Assembly: GCA_963682025.1 (NCBI GenBank)
Contig: OY821517.1
Coordinates: forward strand, 332,363,144-332,427,143
Reading direction: 5' to 3'
Length of the DNA: 64,000 nt
DNA from: Cordilura impudica
Lineage: Eukaryota > Arthropoda > Insecta > Diptera > Scathophagidae
The position numbers and the translations under genes were made by a program. The notes beneath the pieces are model-generated. The model was not told where the DNA came from, searched no databases, and worked only from the letters and a program-made list of their open reading frames with translations. This document shows positions 1-13,300 of this stretch, piece by piece. Each line of letters opens with the position of its first letter. Position 1 is the stretch's first letter.

Positions 1-370
1 GGTAAAAAACACTTACGTGAAAATATTTTAGGTAAAAAAAAAATTTTTAAGGTAAAAAATTTTTAAGGTAAAAAATTTTTAAGTAAAAAAATTTTAAAGT
101 AAAAATTTTTAAAGAAAAATTTTTTAGGTAAACATTTTTTATATAACAATTTTAGGTAAAACAATTTAGGTTAACATTTTAAGGTAAAAAATTTTTTAGG
201 TAGAAATTTTTTATAAAAATTTTTTAGGTACACACAAATTTTTTATGTACAAAAAATTTAGATACAAAATTTTTTAGGTAAAAAACTTTTTAAGGGAAAA
301 GAATTTAGGTAAAAAAATTTTTTTAAGGTAACCATTTTTTTACATAAAAATTTTTAGATAAAAAAAAATT
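1..370. repeat. AT-rich short tandem repeat (AGGTAAAAAATTTTTT-like)
   Basis: About twenty degenerate units of 14-20 bp, each containing AGGTAAA followed by runs of A and T, fill the window start. Unit length drifts, as in an old slipped minisatellite. The array probably begins before the window. Confidence 0.85.
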
Positions 371-1030
371 TGAAATGATATCTTTCTATCAAAATCTTGT
401 AGTTGATATGGCTACGCTATTGTAGAAGCTAAAATTGGCCAAAGAAAACTCAGCTTGTTCGTACTAACTCTCTTATAAGAAAAAATTGCCATATTACTTT
501 ATTTCTAATGTTTGAATGAAATAGTTGATTAAGCATGATTTGTAGTAATAGGTAGAAGGATGCTAACGATGTACAACTCGTGTTGTTCGAAAGTAACGCT
601 GCCTTCAAATTTATTTATTTATAATTCACGATAATAAAAAAAGCCAAAGGCGACTAAACTGTATTACATTGCAATACTCCTGAATAAGAATCTTAATAAT
701 AAAAAACTATAATATAATCACGCAAAAAGGATACATATAGTATAAATAGTACATAAAGTTATTCTATAAAATCAAATCGAGTTCCCTCCCCAGCCACAAA
801 AGTTATATAGAACAAGAAGTACAAGCAACCAAAAGACAATGTCAGCAAGTCTCTAAAGTAATCTAATACTTTCAACCGAAAGGTATTATTGGCATGTGAG
901 AAAACCCGTAATTCAAGTGGCTGATAATTCCAACATCCGGCTATTCTTATAACAAACGATCTCTCAGACACAGAATGTCGATTCATTGTAATGAATAGCT
1001 GAGGATTTCTAGTTGACTGACTAAAAATAA
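371..1030. other. non-coding AT-rich stretch, nothing recognised
   Basis: No conserved frame, repeat family or RNA gene could be recognised on either strand. Short open frames here lack protein-like composition. Confidence 0.4.
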
Positions 1031-1034
1031 AGTA

Positions 1035-2015
1035 AACGAACTTGTGAAAAAACCAAAATTTTCAAACGAACATCCTAGAAACAAAAAACAAAATGTGGTC
1101 CTTTAGATGGATGCCGAACACAAATCGAACAATAGAATTAAAAATACGCTTAAGTCTAGCAAAGATCATCCTAATAGTACCAGATACAACTCCAAGTCCA
1201 TATGACACTTGCGACATCAGAAGCGCATGTGTTAACTTTTGTCTTATAAAGAACGGCAGGAATATATTTGAAGAATAAATCCTACGCAAATTGCTCCAAA
1301 TTTTAAAACATGATGTATCAATATGCGTTTCAAAAGAAAGCTTGCTGTCAAGCACTATGCCCAAGCATTTATGATGATTTACAAAAACAATTGCATCATC
1401 AACCAAAACAATATTAAAATCAAGGAAATAACTATCCGTAGGCCCAAACATGGTAGCTTTCGATTTTGAGGAATTAATAGTCAAAACATTTTCAGAAGTC
1501 CATCGCAAAACACGTCCTAAAGAGTAGTTAATGTTACTTTCAAGTATATCAGAAAGTCACGCCTTCCACTAAAAAGCAGAAGGACATCGTTGGCAAATAA
1601 AAAAAGATTTGCATATCTGTGTACTAAGAAACTCAGGAAATGGATTAAGATATAGAATGCACAAAACAGATCCCAAAACAGAACCCTGAGGGTCATCACA
1701 GTTGAGAGGGAGAAAAGTAGGTATAACATTGTTAACAGCAACAAACTGCGATCTTCCACTCAAATAGAAGTCTACAAGCAGTCTTCGAAACATTAAACTC
1801 ATTATTAAGCTTAACAATAATTCTTGTAAGGCTAGTAGAATTAAAAACTTTAGATAGATCGAGGGATACATGAACACTCAATTTAGGGAGTAATATTAAC
1901 ATTCTCCCTAATAGTGTCAGAAGATTGGAAGCAATGGCATCATTACTATATCCACGACGAAAGGCAAATTGTAACTCATAAATATTCAAACGAAACTTAT
2001 GAATCTGATTTTTTA
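1035..2015 (-). mobile_element. decayed non-LTR retrotransposon (reverse transcriptase domain)
   Basis: Minus-strand pieces in successive frames follow reverse transcriptase order: LQFAFRRGYSNDA (near 1975), VSLDLSKVFNS (near 1870, motif A), DPQGSVLGSVLCILYLN (near 1690, motif B), RYANLFLFANDVLLLF (near 1610, motif C with FAND in place of YADD), and the thumb/C-terminal part at 1062-1508. KRIFNSIVRFVFGIHLKDH resembles the C-terminal part of the LINE at 14.3-16.2 kb, so both are probably one clade. Several frameshifts; no endonuclease left. Confidence 0.8.
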
Positions 2016-2344
2016 TATATGTTCTATAACCTTAGACAGATCCGGAAATATTGGTATATGACTGAGATTTATCAGGTTCATGAACCACCTTAGTTTTAGG
2101 AAATGTAGAGGCCGTGAAAACAGTATTGACAAAATTCAAAATGAACATTCACAGGGTTATTTAAATTATCAAAATCAAACCTACCACTATCCTACCAACA
2201 CAAGTACCAACTCTTAGTACTGTCTATAGGCCATATCGATATTTCTCGTATGTTCATTTTTTATGATTAGAATTTATTTACATGTTCTCGAACCGCACAA
2301 AAAATCAAATTATTTGTAAAACATAAATTTCATAATTTTACACG

Positions 2345-2690
2345 AAACATTTATCAGAATCGAAGAATTCTTCTATACGAAAAGGTCAACAGAAGCGGAA
2401 AACTTTTTTTATATAAAAAGGTCCTCGGAATCGGAAAACATTTCTACGAAACTGTACTCAGATTGGGAGAGCTTTTCTTTATAAAAAGTCATCATTATCG
2501 AAGATCTCATCTATACGAAATGTCATCAGATAACGTTTTTATACCAAAAAAGTCCTCAAAAATATACGAAAATGTCCTCCGAATCAGAATACTATTCTAT
2601 TCGAAAAAATCGTCAGAATTAAAGTACTCTTTATACAATAAAGGACCTGAAAAGTTTTATATACATACGAAGCAGTTCTCAGTACCTGGG
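2345..2690. repeat. ~38 bp degenerate tandem repeat (TATACGAAAA ... TCAGAATCGGA)
   Basis: Units contain a TATACGAAAAAGTCCTC block, then GAATCGGA and ACTTTT. About nine units are visible, and the same family recurs at 3490-4145. The 77-codon open frame over it reflects the periodicity, not a gene. Confidence 0.8.
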
Positions 2691-3489
2691 GCCTAATTTA
2701 CGCAGTCGTGATCAAAATAAGTATGTATCGAAATTTATTTCGATAGTAAAAATATTTCTAATTTACTTACTCGTTACGAAACGAAACGATTTATTGTTTC
2801 ACTGCATAAATGTAACAGATTAAACAAAAAATGTAAACTAAAAACATATGTTTATTATAAAATTGAAAAGAAGTGACATTAAAACGAAGTGAAATATTAA
2901 CAAATTTATTTAACTTTGTCTTTTTATCATCTTCCGATTCGTTCGTAAAGGAGAGATTTTTATCTCGGATGGTGATGGCAACTTGTATACAGCTCCAAAT
3001 ACATTCAACCACATCTCGAAGTCAAACAACAAAACGAAGGACAAGCATAAATATGTTATTTTAGGCTTTTTGCTGGGTCCCACCAGAGATTTTATAAGCA
3101 ATATATGACGGCCACGAAAAATTTACAAAATATTGGGATTTCTACGCGTATACACTTCATTGACTCGGATTGCAAATTTAATAATTTTATTACTTATTTA
3201 TTAATTTATTTTTGACATAAAGCTACTAAAATTAATATTTTCTTCAAATATGTTATATTTATTGGCACTAACATTTTCTTTTTTCACTTAATGGGAAAAA
3301 AAACTTCTTTTCGCATGCTATTTTGCTAACGAGTAAAATTATTCAGGTGCATTCGTGTTATCGAATCCCAAAATGAGAAATTTCACCACATATTATTCGT
3401 TATCGTATAAGAAAATACCAAAAGTACAAAAATTCGCACGTTCGAATAAATATACGTTCGCTGCGACTGCACATATTAGACCCCTGATA
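2691..3489. other. spacer between two copies of the GAAAA/TCAGAATCGG repeat array
   Basis: AT-rich sequence with no recognised gene. Overlapping short frames on both strands at 2791-3101 show no family signature. Confidence 0.35.
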
Positions 3490-4145
3490 ACTTTTCTGTA
3501 AAAAAAATGCCTTAGAAACAGGGAACTTTTTTGCACGAAAGTCATCACCACCGGCGAACTTTTAAATACGAAAAAAAATTTAAATTAGGAATGAAAAAAT
3601 CCTCTTAATTTTTCAATACGAAAAACACGTCCAGTTTGGAGAGGTAGGTAGGTGTCCACTGAAGCGGAAAAGAACTTTTCTGTACGAAAAAGTCTTAAGA
3701 ATCGGAGTACTTTTTTACAGTAAAAAAATTTCAGAAACTGAGAATTTTTCGAATCCAGAAGTCCTCTAAAGCGAAAGCTTTTGTATACGAAAAAATTGTA
3801 TAGGAAAAAACATTTAGAACCGGAGAACATTTTCACCAGAGTCTGAGAACTTTTCTATACGAAAAATTCGTCAAAACCAGAGAACTTTTTGATATGAAAA
3901 AATCTTTAGAATTTGAGAACTTTTATATACGAAAAATTTCTCCGAACTGGAGAATTTTTTATACGAAGAGCATTTCAACACGAAAAATCCTCAAAATCTG
4001 AGAACTTTTCAATTGGAAAAAGTAATCAGAATCGAAGAGCATTATTATATGAAAAAGTATTCAACGTCGTAGAACATTGATATAGTAAAAAATAATCATA
4101 ATCGAAAATATTCTATAGGAAAAATATGAAGCACTTAAGAATCAG
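3490..4145. repeat. ~38 bp degenerate tandem repeat, second array
   Basis: About sixteen diverged units with the core GAGAACTTTTCTATACGAAAA and AGTC/TCAGAA, the same family as 2345-2690. The array stops about 70 bp from the 3'-most lap exon in the window. Confidence 0.82.
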
Positions 4146-4213
4146 AATGCTCTCACATAAGAGTGAATAAAAAAAATGATTGTATGATTATGTATTATAT
4201 ATTTTCAACCAAC

Positions 4214-4350
4214 CTGGCTGATTGTGTAGGTGTGTTGGCTGCTGAAACTTTGCGACCTTCCAACGTAGCTAAATGTTGTTCCAAAGCATCCAATAATGAA
4301 CTAGGAGCTTTAGTTAAATCAGGTATATCTCCCTTATCAATGCCGACATT
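4214..4350 (-). CDS. lap: lap exon 8 (end of ANTH and start of linker)
   Basis: 137 bp, acceptor CTTTAAG and donor GCCAG|GTTGGT. Encodes [34 protein letters not shown] and the polar start of the unstructured clathrin/AP2-binding region ([11 protein letters not shown]). Leaves in phase 2. No further lap exon could be identified between 1 and 4213; the poorly conserved C-terminal half may be there or off the window. Confidence 0.93.
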
Positions 4351-7300
4351 CTTAAAGTAAAACAAAAATATTGAAAGACCCGGAATTCATAACTTTCTCA
4401 CCACAACAACACTCACCTCAGCTACTTTTAAGAATTCGCCCACACGATCCATGCGTACTAAAAACTTTTTATATAAATCCAAAGCATCACGTGCTTGTTT
4501 CTTATTCATATCGAAATATTTCTCCAATAAATTAATAATACCATCATTATAACAGGCAAATAAACGTATGAGATCACGGAACAATAACATAAATGACATG
4601 TTAATGACACCTGCGTTAAGGAAGAAAAATTTTTTCAAAAATGAGATAACATATGGCCAGCATGAAATTGTATTTACCATTTGTTAAATCATTTGCCTGA
4701 CAATCAAATTCCAATAAAGCATCCAATTGTGCTTGTAAAACAGGCAACGTTTTTAATAATTTATCAGCATGCATGGTACGTAATGAACCTTCCTCCTTGC
4801 TGTTATAAATGGAAATACAATTAATTAGCATTTAAAAAGAAAAATCTTCTTAATTTTTGTTTTGGAAAAGGAAAAACTTACCCTCTTTTTACTTTGCAAA
4901 AATCAAAAGCCATTGCACGGTATGATAAACCTTTTTCGTTTAAATACTTGGCATAACGTCTAATAAATGGCGACATATCGTAACCTAAATTGAATGGAAA
5001 TATATGAAGAAAAATTAAATAGTGTTAAATAAGAATTTTTTAATACCATAGTTGGATAGAGCGTAAAAAGTAGCTACATAAATAAGAAACTTAAGTTTAA
5101 AATATAAAAAAAATTTGAAACTTAAAAAACTAACAGTTTAATTAAAAAATGTTATATAAAATATTTCATCAGCATTTGATGAATATTTAATCAGAATTTA
5201 ATTAAATTTTTAATTGAAAAATTCTGCTCACATTTTTAATTGAAACATCAGAATCAGATAAATTTTCCTATTAAAATTTTCTTTTCCGGAATTTGATAAT
5301 TTTTCTGTTTAAAATTTCATCAGAATCTTTTTAGTTTAGTTTTTTTAGAAAAAAATTTTTATCGGAATTTGATGAATTTTTCGTACAACAATTTTATTAG
5401 AAGGAAACTTTGAAAGAATTCATCACAACCTGATAAATTTTGCTACTAAATGTTCTATTAGAATCTGACGAATTATTAATTAATTTTTCATTAAAAAATA
5501 TAATGATAATCAAAGTATTAAAAATTGTACAATCATATAACAATCGATCGGATGAGGGGAAGTGAGGTTTTAATCTCTCCGTTACTATGCGTGACTATGC
5601 GTGACTGTGCGTGAATATGTCAAAGTTAATCTTTTTTCACGGCAACTCTATCGACCAAGTTTCAGATCCATCGGATAAGGGGAAATGGGTTTTAAAGCAC
5701 TCTGTGAATGTACGTGACTATGCGTGACAATGACCTCAAAATTAATCTATAGTCACAACAGTACTATGGGCCAAGTTTCAGATCAATTGGATGAGGGGGA
5801 ATGGGGTTGCCCCATGGCAGATAGACAGACAGACAGAGAGTTAAAAGAAAGAGTTTAAAAATTGTACAATCATCTGATGACTTTATTTATAAAAATTTTC
5901 ATTAGATTTTAGTGTATTTTTCTTTTAAAAATTTATACAGAATCTGATGGATCTGAATAGAAAAATTTATCAGAGACCAAATCACCGCATTCGATATCGA
6001 GTAAAATCAATCGAAATTCCATATTTTGGTTTAATATTTGAAGAAGACGGACAAACGCTCGACTACCATTCGCTTCTATTCTTAACCAGAGGCCATAATT
6101 CTTCAACTGTGAGAAAGAAAAATTATTCTTAACATTTTATTTTGGGATATAAAAAAATTATTTCGATCGAAAAATTTCGATAACGAATGCGGTAATTTGG
6201 CCCCAGATTCTATTAAAAATTTCATCAAAATCTGATGAATTTTTAAATATTAAAAATTTCATTAGAATCTGATGAATTTTTCTATTAAAAATTTCATCAG
6301 AATCTGATAAACTTTTCTATTTTAAAATTCATTAGAATTTTAGAAACCGTTAATTAACTTATCCATAAAAAATGTAATCAGAATCTGACGAATTTTTCTA
6401 TTGAAAAATGATAATCACAAGATTTTAGTGAATTTTTCTACTATAAATTTCATCAGAACCTGATAAATGTTTCTACTAATAATTTCATCAGAATCTGAAA
6501 AATTTTCCTATTAAAAATTTCATCAGAATCTTAAAAATTGTTAATTAATTTCTCTATAACAAAAATACAAACAATCTAATGAATTTCTTTATTAAAAAAT
6601 TAATCAGAATCTGATGAATTTGGCTAAAATATTTAATAAGAATCTGATTCATTTTCCTAATAAAATTTAATCAGAATCGGACGAACCTTTATTAAAAATT
6701 TCATTACAATCTGAGGAATTATAAATGAATTTGTCCATAATAAAATATAACTAGAATCTGATTAATTTTTCTGTTCCAATTTACAAGAAATCTGATAATA
6801 TCTATAATATTAATGGGCTAAGCGATTTTTTGTGACCGATGTTTTGTTCTACCGTTTTATCCCGATTTTGACCAAACGTATATTATTTAAAAGGTATTTC
6901 TTTTTAGCCAATTTGCAGATTTACAGATTTTTAAATTTTTTCCTTTATTTTGAGTAAATTGCATTTAAAGTTGCTACTAACACATACATAAAATTATACA
7001 ATGCTATGCGTATGTTTATTAAATTTGTTAATGTGTTTGTAATAAAAATGAGTTTGTTTTTTGTGTTAATTTGCGAATTGGCTATAATTCATTAGCATAC
7101 CTTAAGGGTCTTTATTTAATGAAAAAATAAAATTTTCTAGAATTTGCACTCGAACTTCCAGGGCTGGAATCTGCTAGTTTTCTATTAAAAGTTTCATAAG
7201 AACCTGATTAATTTTTCCTACAAAAATTTAATCACAATCAGATGAGTTATTAATTAATCTACTGTTCTGCTAAAATTTTCATCACATTTTAATGAATTAA

Positions 7301-10300
7301 TTGTCCTGTAAAACAGCAGAATTTTATGAATTTTTCTATTAAAAATTATAATAATAATTTGAGGAATTTTTTCATTAGATTAATTTTTTTTTTTTTTTTT
7401 GTTAAAATGCGCTTTTTCATTAGCATCTGATGAATATTTCTATTAACTATTTTATCAGAATCTGATTAATTTTCCTAATAAAATTTTATTCAGAATCTGG
7501 TTAATTTTTCTAATAAAACTGTAATCAGAATCTGACGGATTTCTCTATTAAGAATTGCGTCACAATCTCTTGAGATTATAACACAATCTGATGAATTTTT
7601 CTTTTAAAAATTTTATAAGAACCTGATAAATTTATGTATTAAAACCAAGGTTCAGAAAATACACACATGAAACACACAATGTTCTGTTCAAAAGCAGTCA
7701 ACACATATCTTTATTTTCATATCAATTATGTTTGCTTTTAAATTTTCTTCGGTGCCCAACACAACCATGGCTGTGTTCGTTTTAATATTTCGTTATTTAC
7801 ACGAACATTTTTGTATCACGAACTTTTTGTTTCAATCACACATAAAGCACACATTTTTGAGTGTTGCTTTATTTGAAGTTCAGTAAGAAAAAACAGAACA
7901 TGTACAATAAACAGGTTCGAGTTCAGTTATATTTTAAACACGACTTAATATATAACTGAACTCGAACCTGTTTATTGTACATGTTCTGTTTTTTCTTACT
8001 ACACGAGACACAACACGACTTAAAATATAACTGAACTCGAACCTGTTTATTGTACATGTTCTGTTTTTTTTTTCAGTACACGTACCAGAACATGAACTTC
8101 AAATAAAGCAACACTCAAAAATGTGTGCTTTATGTGTGATTGAAACAAAAAGTACGTGATACAAAAATGTTCGTGTAAATAACGAAATATTAAAACGAAC
8201 ACAGCCATGGTTGTGTTGGGCACCGAAGAAAATTTAAAAACAAACATAATTGATATGAAAATAAAAATATGTGTGTGTTGGTCTAAGTTATGTTTGTTTA
8301 CATATATTTACGAGTTTTTTATTCAGTGTGTGTTTTTTTCTGAACTCTGATTAAAACGTACATCAAATCTGATGAATTTTTCATCAAATTTGATCATTTG
8401 TAATATTAAGATAAACATGTTTATTTACTTGTAAAATTTTGATGAATAAAGAATAATCTAATCGAATCTAATATTAAATATTAAGTCAGATATTATTCTA
8501 TCAAAAATTTCATCATAATCCGAAGAATACCTCTAATAAAAATTTCATCATAATTTTATTAAATTTTTGTCAGAAAAATTCTGATTAAATTTTTAATAGA
8601 AAAAATTCTGATCACATTTTTAATAGAAACATCAGAAGGAAACTACTAAAGAATTCATCACAACCTGATGATGACATATTTTAATTTTTATTAGATTTTA
8701 GTTGATTAGAATGTTATTAGAATCTGATGAATTTTAAAAATTTCATCAAAAACTGATGAATTTTTCTATTAAAAATTTCATCGGAATCGGATGAATTTTT
8801 CTATTAAAGATTTCATAAGAATCTGATGAATTTTTCTATGATAGATTTCATCAGAATCTGATGAATTTTTCTATTAAAAATTAAAAAAAATTTAGGAAGC
8901 TTTTCTATTAAAAATTTAATCAGAAGGCAATGAATATTTTGTGATAAACTGCATCAGAATTTGATTTTTGGTAAAAATTGGCAGCAGATTTTGATGATTT
9001 TTCTACTGAAAATTATAGCAGATTTTTATATTAAATTTATATTAATAATTTAATCAGCAACTAGAGCATTTTTTGATTAACAATTTCATCAGAATCTAGA
9101 GATGATAATCTCAAATTAAATTTCATCAGAATCTTATTAACGTTTTAAAAATATCATTTGTATCTTCTTTTTTTTTTTTGGTGAAAAATTTATTAGATTC
9201 TATTGAAATTTAAATAAAATTCTATTTAGCGAATTAAAATAATATTTTATTTAAAAATAAGAACAAACTACTTTAAATTTTCTACTGTATATTGATTTTT
9301 TTTTTTGTCAAAAACATTACTCACCCATTCTGCCACCAGGTACCGACATACCACCATCTTGTTTTAAGCATATTTTACATGTTTTTTGTTTTTGTATTTT
9401 GTTTTTAAGGGGATGAGTACGAGTAGTAGTAGTAGTAGAAGTAGTAGTAGTAGTAGTAGTAGTAATGGTAGTAGGGGTAGTACAAGAAGTAGTAGTAAAG
9501 TAAGCGAATATTTAAAGATTTTTGTTTATTATCATGATTGTTTTTATAAATATATAGTAAGTAATAGTTTGTATTTTAAGCCATGTATGATTGATTAGCA
9601 TAATCGAAATTAAAGAAGTGTAAGGGTAAATTGTTGAGATATGAAATGATGTTGTTTTTGTAGAATATTGAGCAAACAAACAAAATCCAAGTTAATGAAG
9701 AAATTATTGTTGATAAACATATAAAAAAAAAGAGAAAAATCATAAAAAAGCATCATATTGTTAACACGATAAAATTAAAATAGTTGTAGGAAATAAATAA
9801 TATCGTATAAAAATAAAAATATAAATAAATTTATGTCGTGGGTTTTATTTTTCTCCGAAATTTGTTACTTTAAAAATTTTGTAAGGATAATGAAATTCAG
9901 TAAAGCATAAATTTTGATTAAAATGTTTACCTTGAACTCCACCCTTATCCAAGAAATTACTAAGATTAAATGTTGAATTTGATGAAGCTAAATACTGCAT
10001 AAAACGCTATGAAAGAAGAAGAAAAGAGAGATATGTTATTTTCTTTTATTGATTACGCTAATAAAAAATGATTTTTCGACTGAATGACCTCATTAGGCCC
10101 TAACACATTACTAAATATATGTAAATTAAACAGAACAATACTGAAAGATTTGCCTGGGATTTGTTAATTTGGGGCATGCTGATTTTAAATCTGGTAACCG
10201 TTTTTGTGGGTCAGCTTTATTTCGAGATATAGCGTATTCAAACTTCTAAAAAGGGTTACGTTTAACATGTTTGTGACTCTTTATTTACTAACACTGTTTT

Positions 10301-13300
10301 TTTTATATATATATATATCTGCTGATCTCAAAAATCCTATCACTTTTTCGGAGTCAGTTTTATTTTACGAGATAGCGTTGATAAAAAAATATTTTAATAT
10401 TGTTATTTACTCTTTTAAGATTTGAATCAGACGTGATTTGGACTTAACAAGGTACACAGATTTCAAAAAAAGATATTAGTTTTATCGTGTCGGCTGTAGT
10501 ATACATGATAAAACACTTTAAACTTAGAGAAACAAATTTAAAGTTTAAGATTTATTAAATTTTTATGGAAACTAACAATTTTTGTCTGTTCGAATATACT
10601 CGGCTATAACTCGTAAACTAAAGCTGCCAGAAAAAAATTAATATCAATTTTGGAATCCTCACATCCAATATAATTAAATATGCGCTATAGCTTAGAAAAG
10701 TTGTTAAAGAATTTTCAAGCGCGACTAGAAAAATTGGAAAACGGATTCAAAATCAGCATATTAAATAAATTCTAACTAAAAGAGACGTTAAATGTCAAAC
10801 GAATCCGTAAAAGTTCCATTTTATCTAGCCAGTTTTATTTTTTCGATTAATCGCATTTTCTCTATAGTAACTGGTTTTATTCGATAAACCAGTTTTTTAT
10901 AAAGTTAATGTATGTCTTTCAATCAGCAGCTCTTCTAATTTCTTGAATTTAATTCTTTAATTCTGATTATAATTAAAATAAATAAAAAATTAGATCCTGA
11001 AGAAAATTCTGATGAACATTTTAAAAGAAAAATGTATTAGATTCAGATACTGAAAATAAATATGAAGGGAAAATATTTTTTTAGATTAACAGAAAATTTG
11101 ATTAGAAATTCTTAACAAAAAATTTTTTAGACATTAATCTTTTTAAACTCTTTTTTTTAACGCATACTCTCTGTCTGTCTGTCGTGGGGCAACCCCATTC
11201 CGCCTTATCCAATATATCTAAAACTTTGCCCATAGTCTTGTTGTGACTACAGATTAATTTTGGGATAGTCACGCACAGTCACGCATAGTCACGCACAGTT
11301 ACGGAGTGATCTAAATGTCATTTCCCCTCAACCTACCCTACAAGAAATGAGTGACTGAAACTAACACATAAACAATTTTTGTACTAACACACTTGCAGTT
11401 TTTTTCTATTTAAAAACATATAACTGTCACTGTTGCTGTTGTAGAGTTGTTTTTGTTAAGGTTTAGGAAAGGTAAGTAATTAATTAAATTAAAAGTTTAA
11501 GTTAATTTTTGTTGTTTCTTTAGGATTCTTCAAAATATGTCAGTGTATTCGTTAGTGCCATTCTCCATTGTGGTGGCACGCCCCTCGATTATACCCTTAA
11601 ACAATTTATTTTTTTGCTCGTTTGTGGCCTATTCCTGTTGGATCGTTAAGGATATTGCTGTAGGATCTTGACAATCTTTCAATCTAGAACTTTATACCTC
11701 TTGGGAAACGCATTTGTGTAAAGCATTATATTGTGCGACAATATGTTATATCCTGCATTTCGATTGTGAATGCTGTACCAGAAAATAATATGGTTATCTA
11801 TTTGATATTATTGATGGACTTTTTATGATGTTGGAAGATAATACACAAGAAATATAATTGTGTGAAACAACGCCGACACAGTTTATTAAATCGATTCGTA
11901 ATGATTCCGGTTATGTGCGCATGGAAGACACTATAAATATATTGTTAATACATGCGCAATCACCAAATGAACTTATTAAGGTAATGCACTGACATTTTAT
12001 TAAAAATTGTAGCCCGAAACAAAGTAAATCTTCCTTGCAGCATTTTACACTAATCCTTATATATATCTTTCAGTCTGTTGCCATAACATGGATATGGGAG
12101 TTTGTTTTAATATTTGAATGTTTTAATTTATGCCATTCTGGAATATAGAGTCTGGAATATGATGTTGATAATATGAAATGAAATTAGTTTCTTCAAAAGA
12201 ACATAGATCTCAGAATATTGAACAAATTGATTTATGGAGGTATTATCACAATATCTCACACACCGTTCCGTACAAACATAGGTAGCAGTATTTGAATGGA
12301 TACATCATTTACTCATCAATTTTCGAAATGAATTGTATCAGGTTTGACCGAAATTGTTAATTCACAACACTCAAAAGGTAAGCTTTAATATAAATTGTTG
12401 ATATATATGTAAGTGTTATAATAAATTGTTTTCTTTAAGAAACTACTGATTGCACTAAGGCCCATTACCGGAAATTTCTATTGAGTTTAGGGATGTTTCG
12501 AGTGAAAAGTCAGCAAAGGTGTTTAAATATTTGTTTTAAGTTAAGCCCATTGTCCTGTTTCAACATTGTCTCAAAGTTATCACCACGTTTCGGAATTAGT
12601 GATATTGTTGTGTTTTTAATATTTAATGTTTATTTTTAATTTTGAATTTGATTTTAAATACAATAAATAAATAAATAAAAAATAATAAGTCGTGTTTCAT
12701 TATAATCAAGCGTACCGGTCAATGATGATGTATATATCCATCAAATGTGACCGGTCAACGATGATATATATATCTATCATCGTTGACTACTAAACAGCGG
12801 TAGAGTGAGCAGTTCAGATATATATTATATGGTTTACATACTTTCATAGGTTAGAGTAAGATGCAAAATCACATGTACACAAAAGTTTCGGTCAGTTTTA
12901 GCATATTTGCCTTAATAAAATGATAGAAACTTTGTTCTACGCGATGACCGACACTTCAGTCAGTAGTGACGGTCATATCACCGGTCAAATGACCGTCACT
13001 GTTCTTGTAGGGTATTGATCTGAAGCTTGGTCCATACACTTGATGTGAAAAAAAGATTAACTTTGACTTAGTCACGCACAGTCACGCATGGTCACGCACA
13101 GTCACGGAGAGATTTAAAATGGATTTCCCTCATCCAATCAATCTGGTATAGGTATTGAGGAGTCGGATACTCTTAATGTTCTAGGCATGAGAATTCAATG
13201 TGATGTTCGTTGGAACGAGCATGTTTTTCAAGTGTCGAAAGAAGCATTCAAGTGTCTTGGTTTTCTAAAACGGTGTAAAAATTACTTCACTCCTTCTGAT

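Noticed and set aside
8047..8247. 66-codon minus-strand frame
   Set aside because: Lies in an arm of the foldback palindrome and is mirrored in the other arm; not protein-like.
9386..9598. Serine-rich open frame
   Set aside because: Produced by an AGT microsatellite; no start context or conservation, inside a lap intron.
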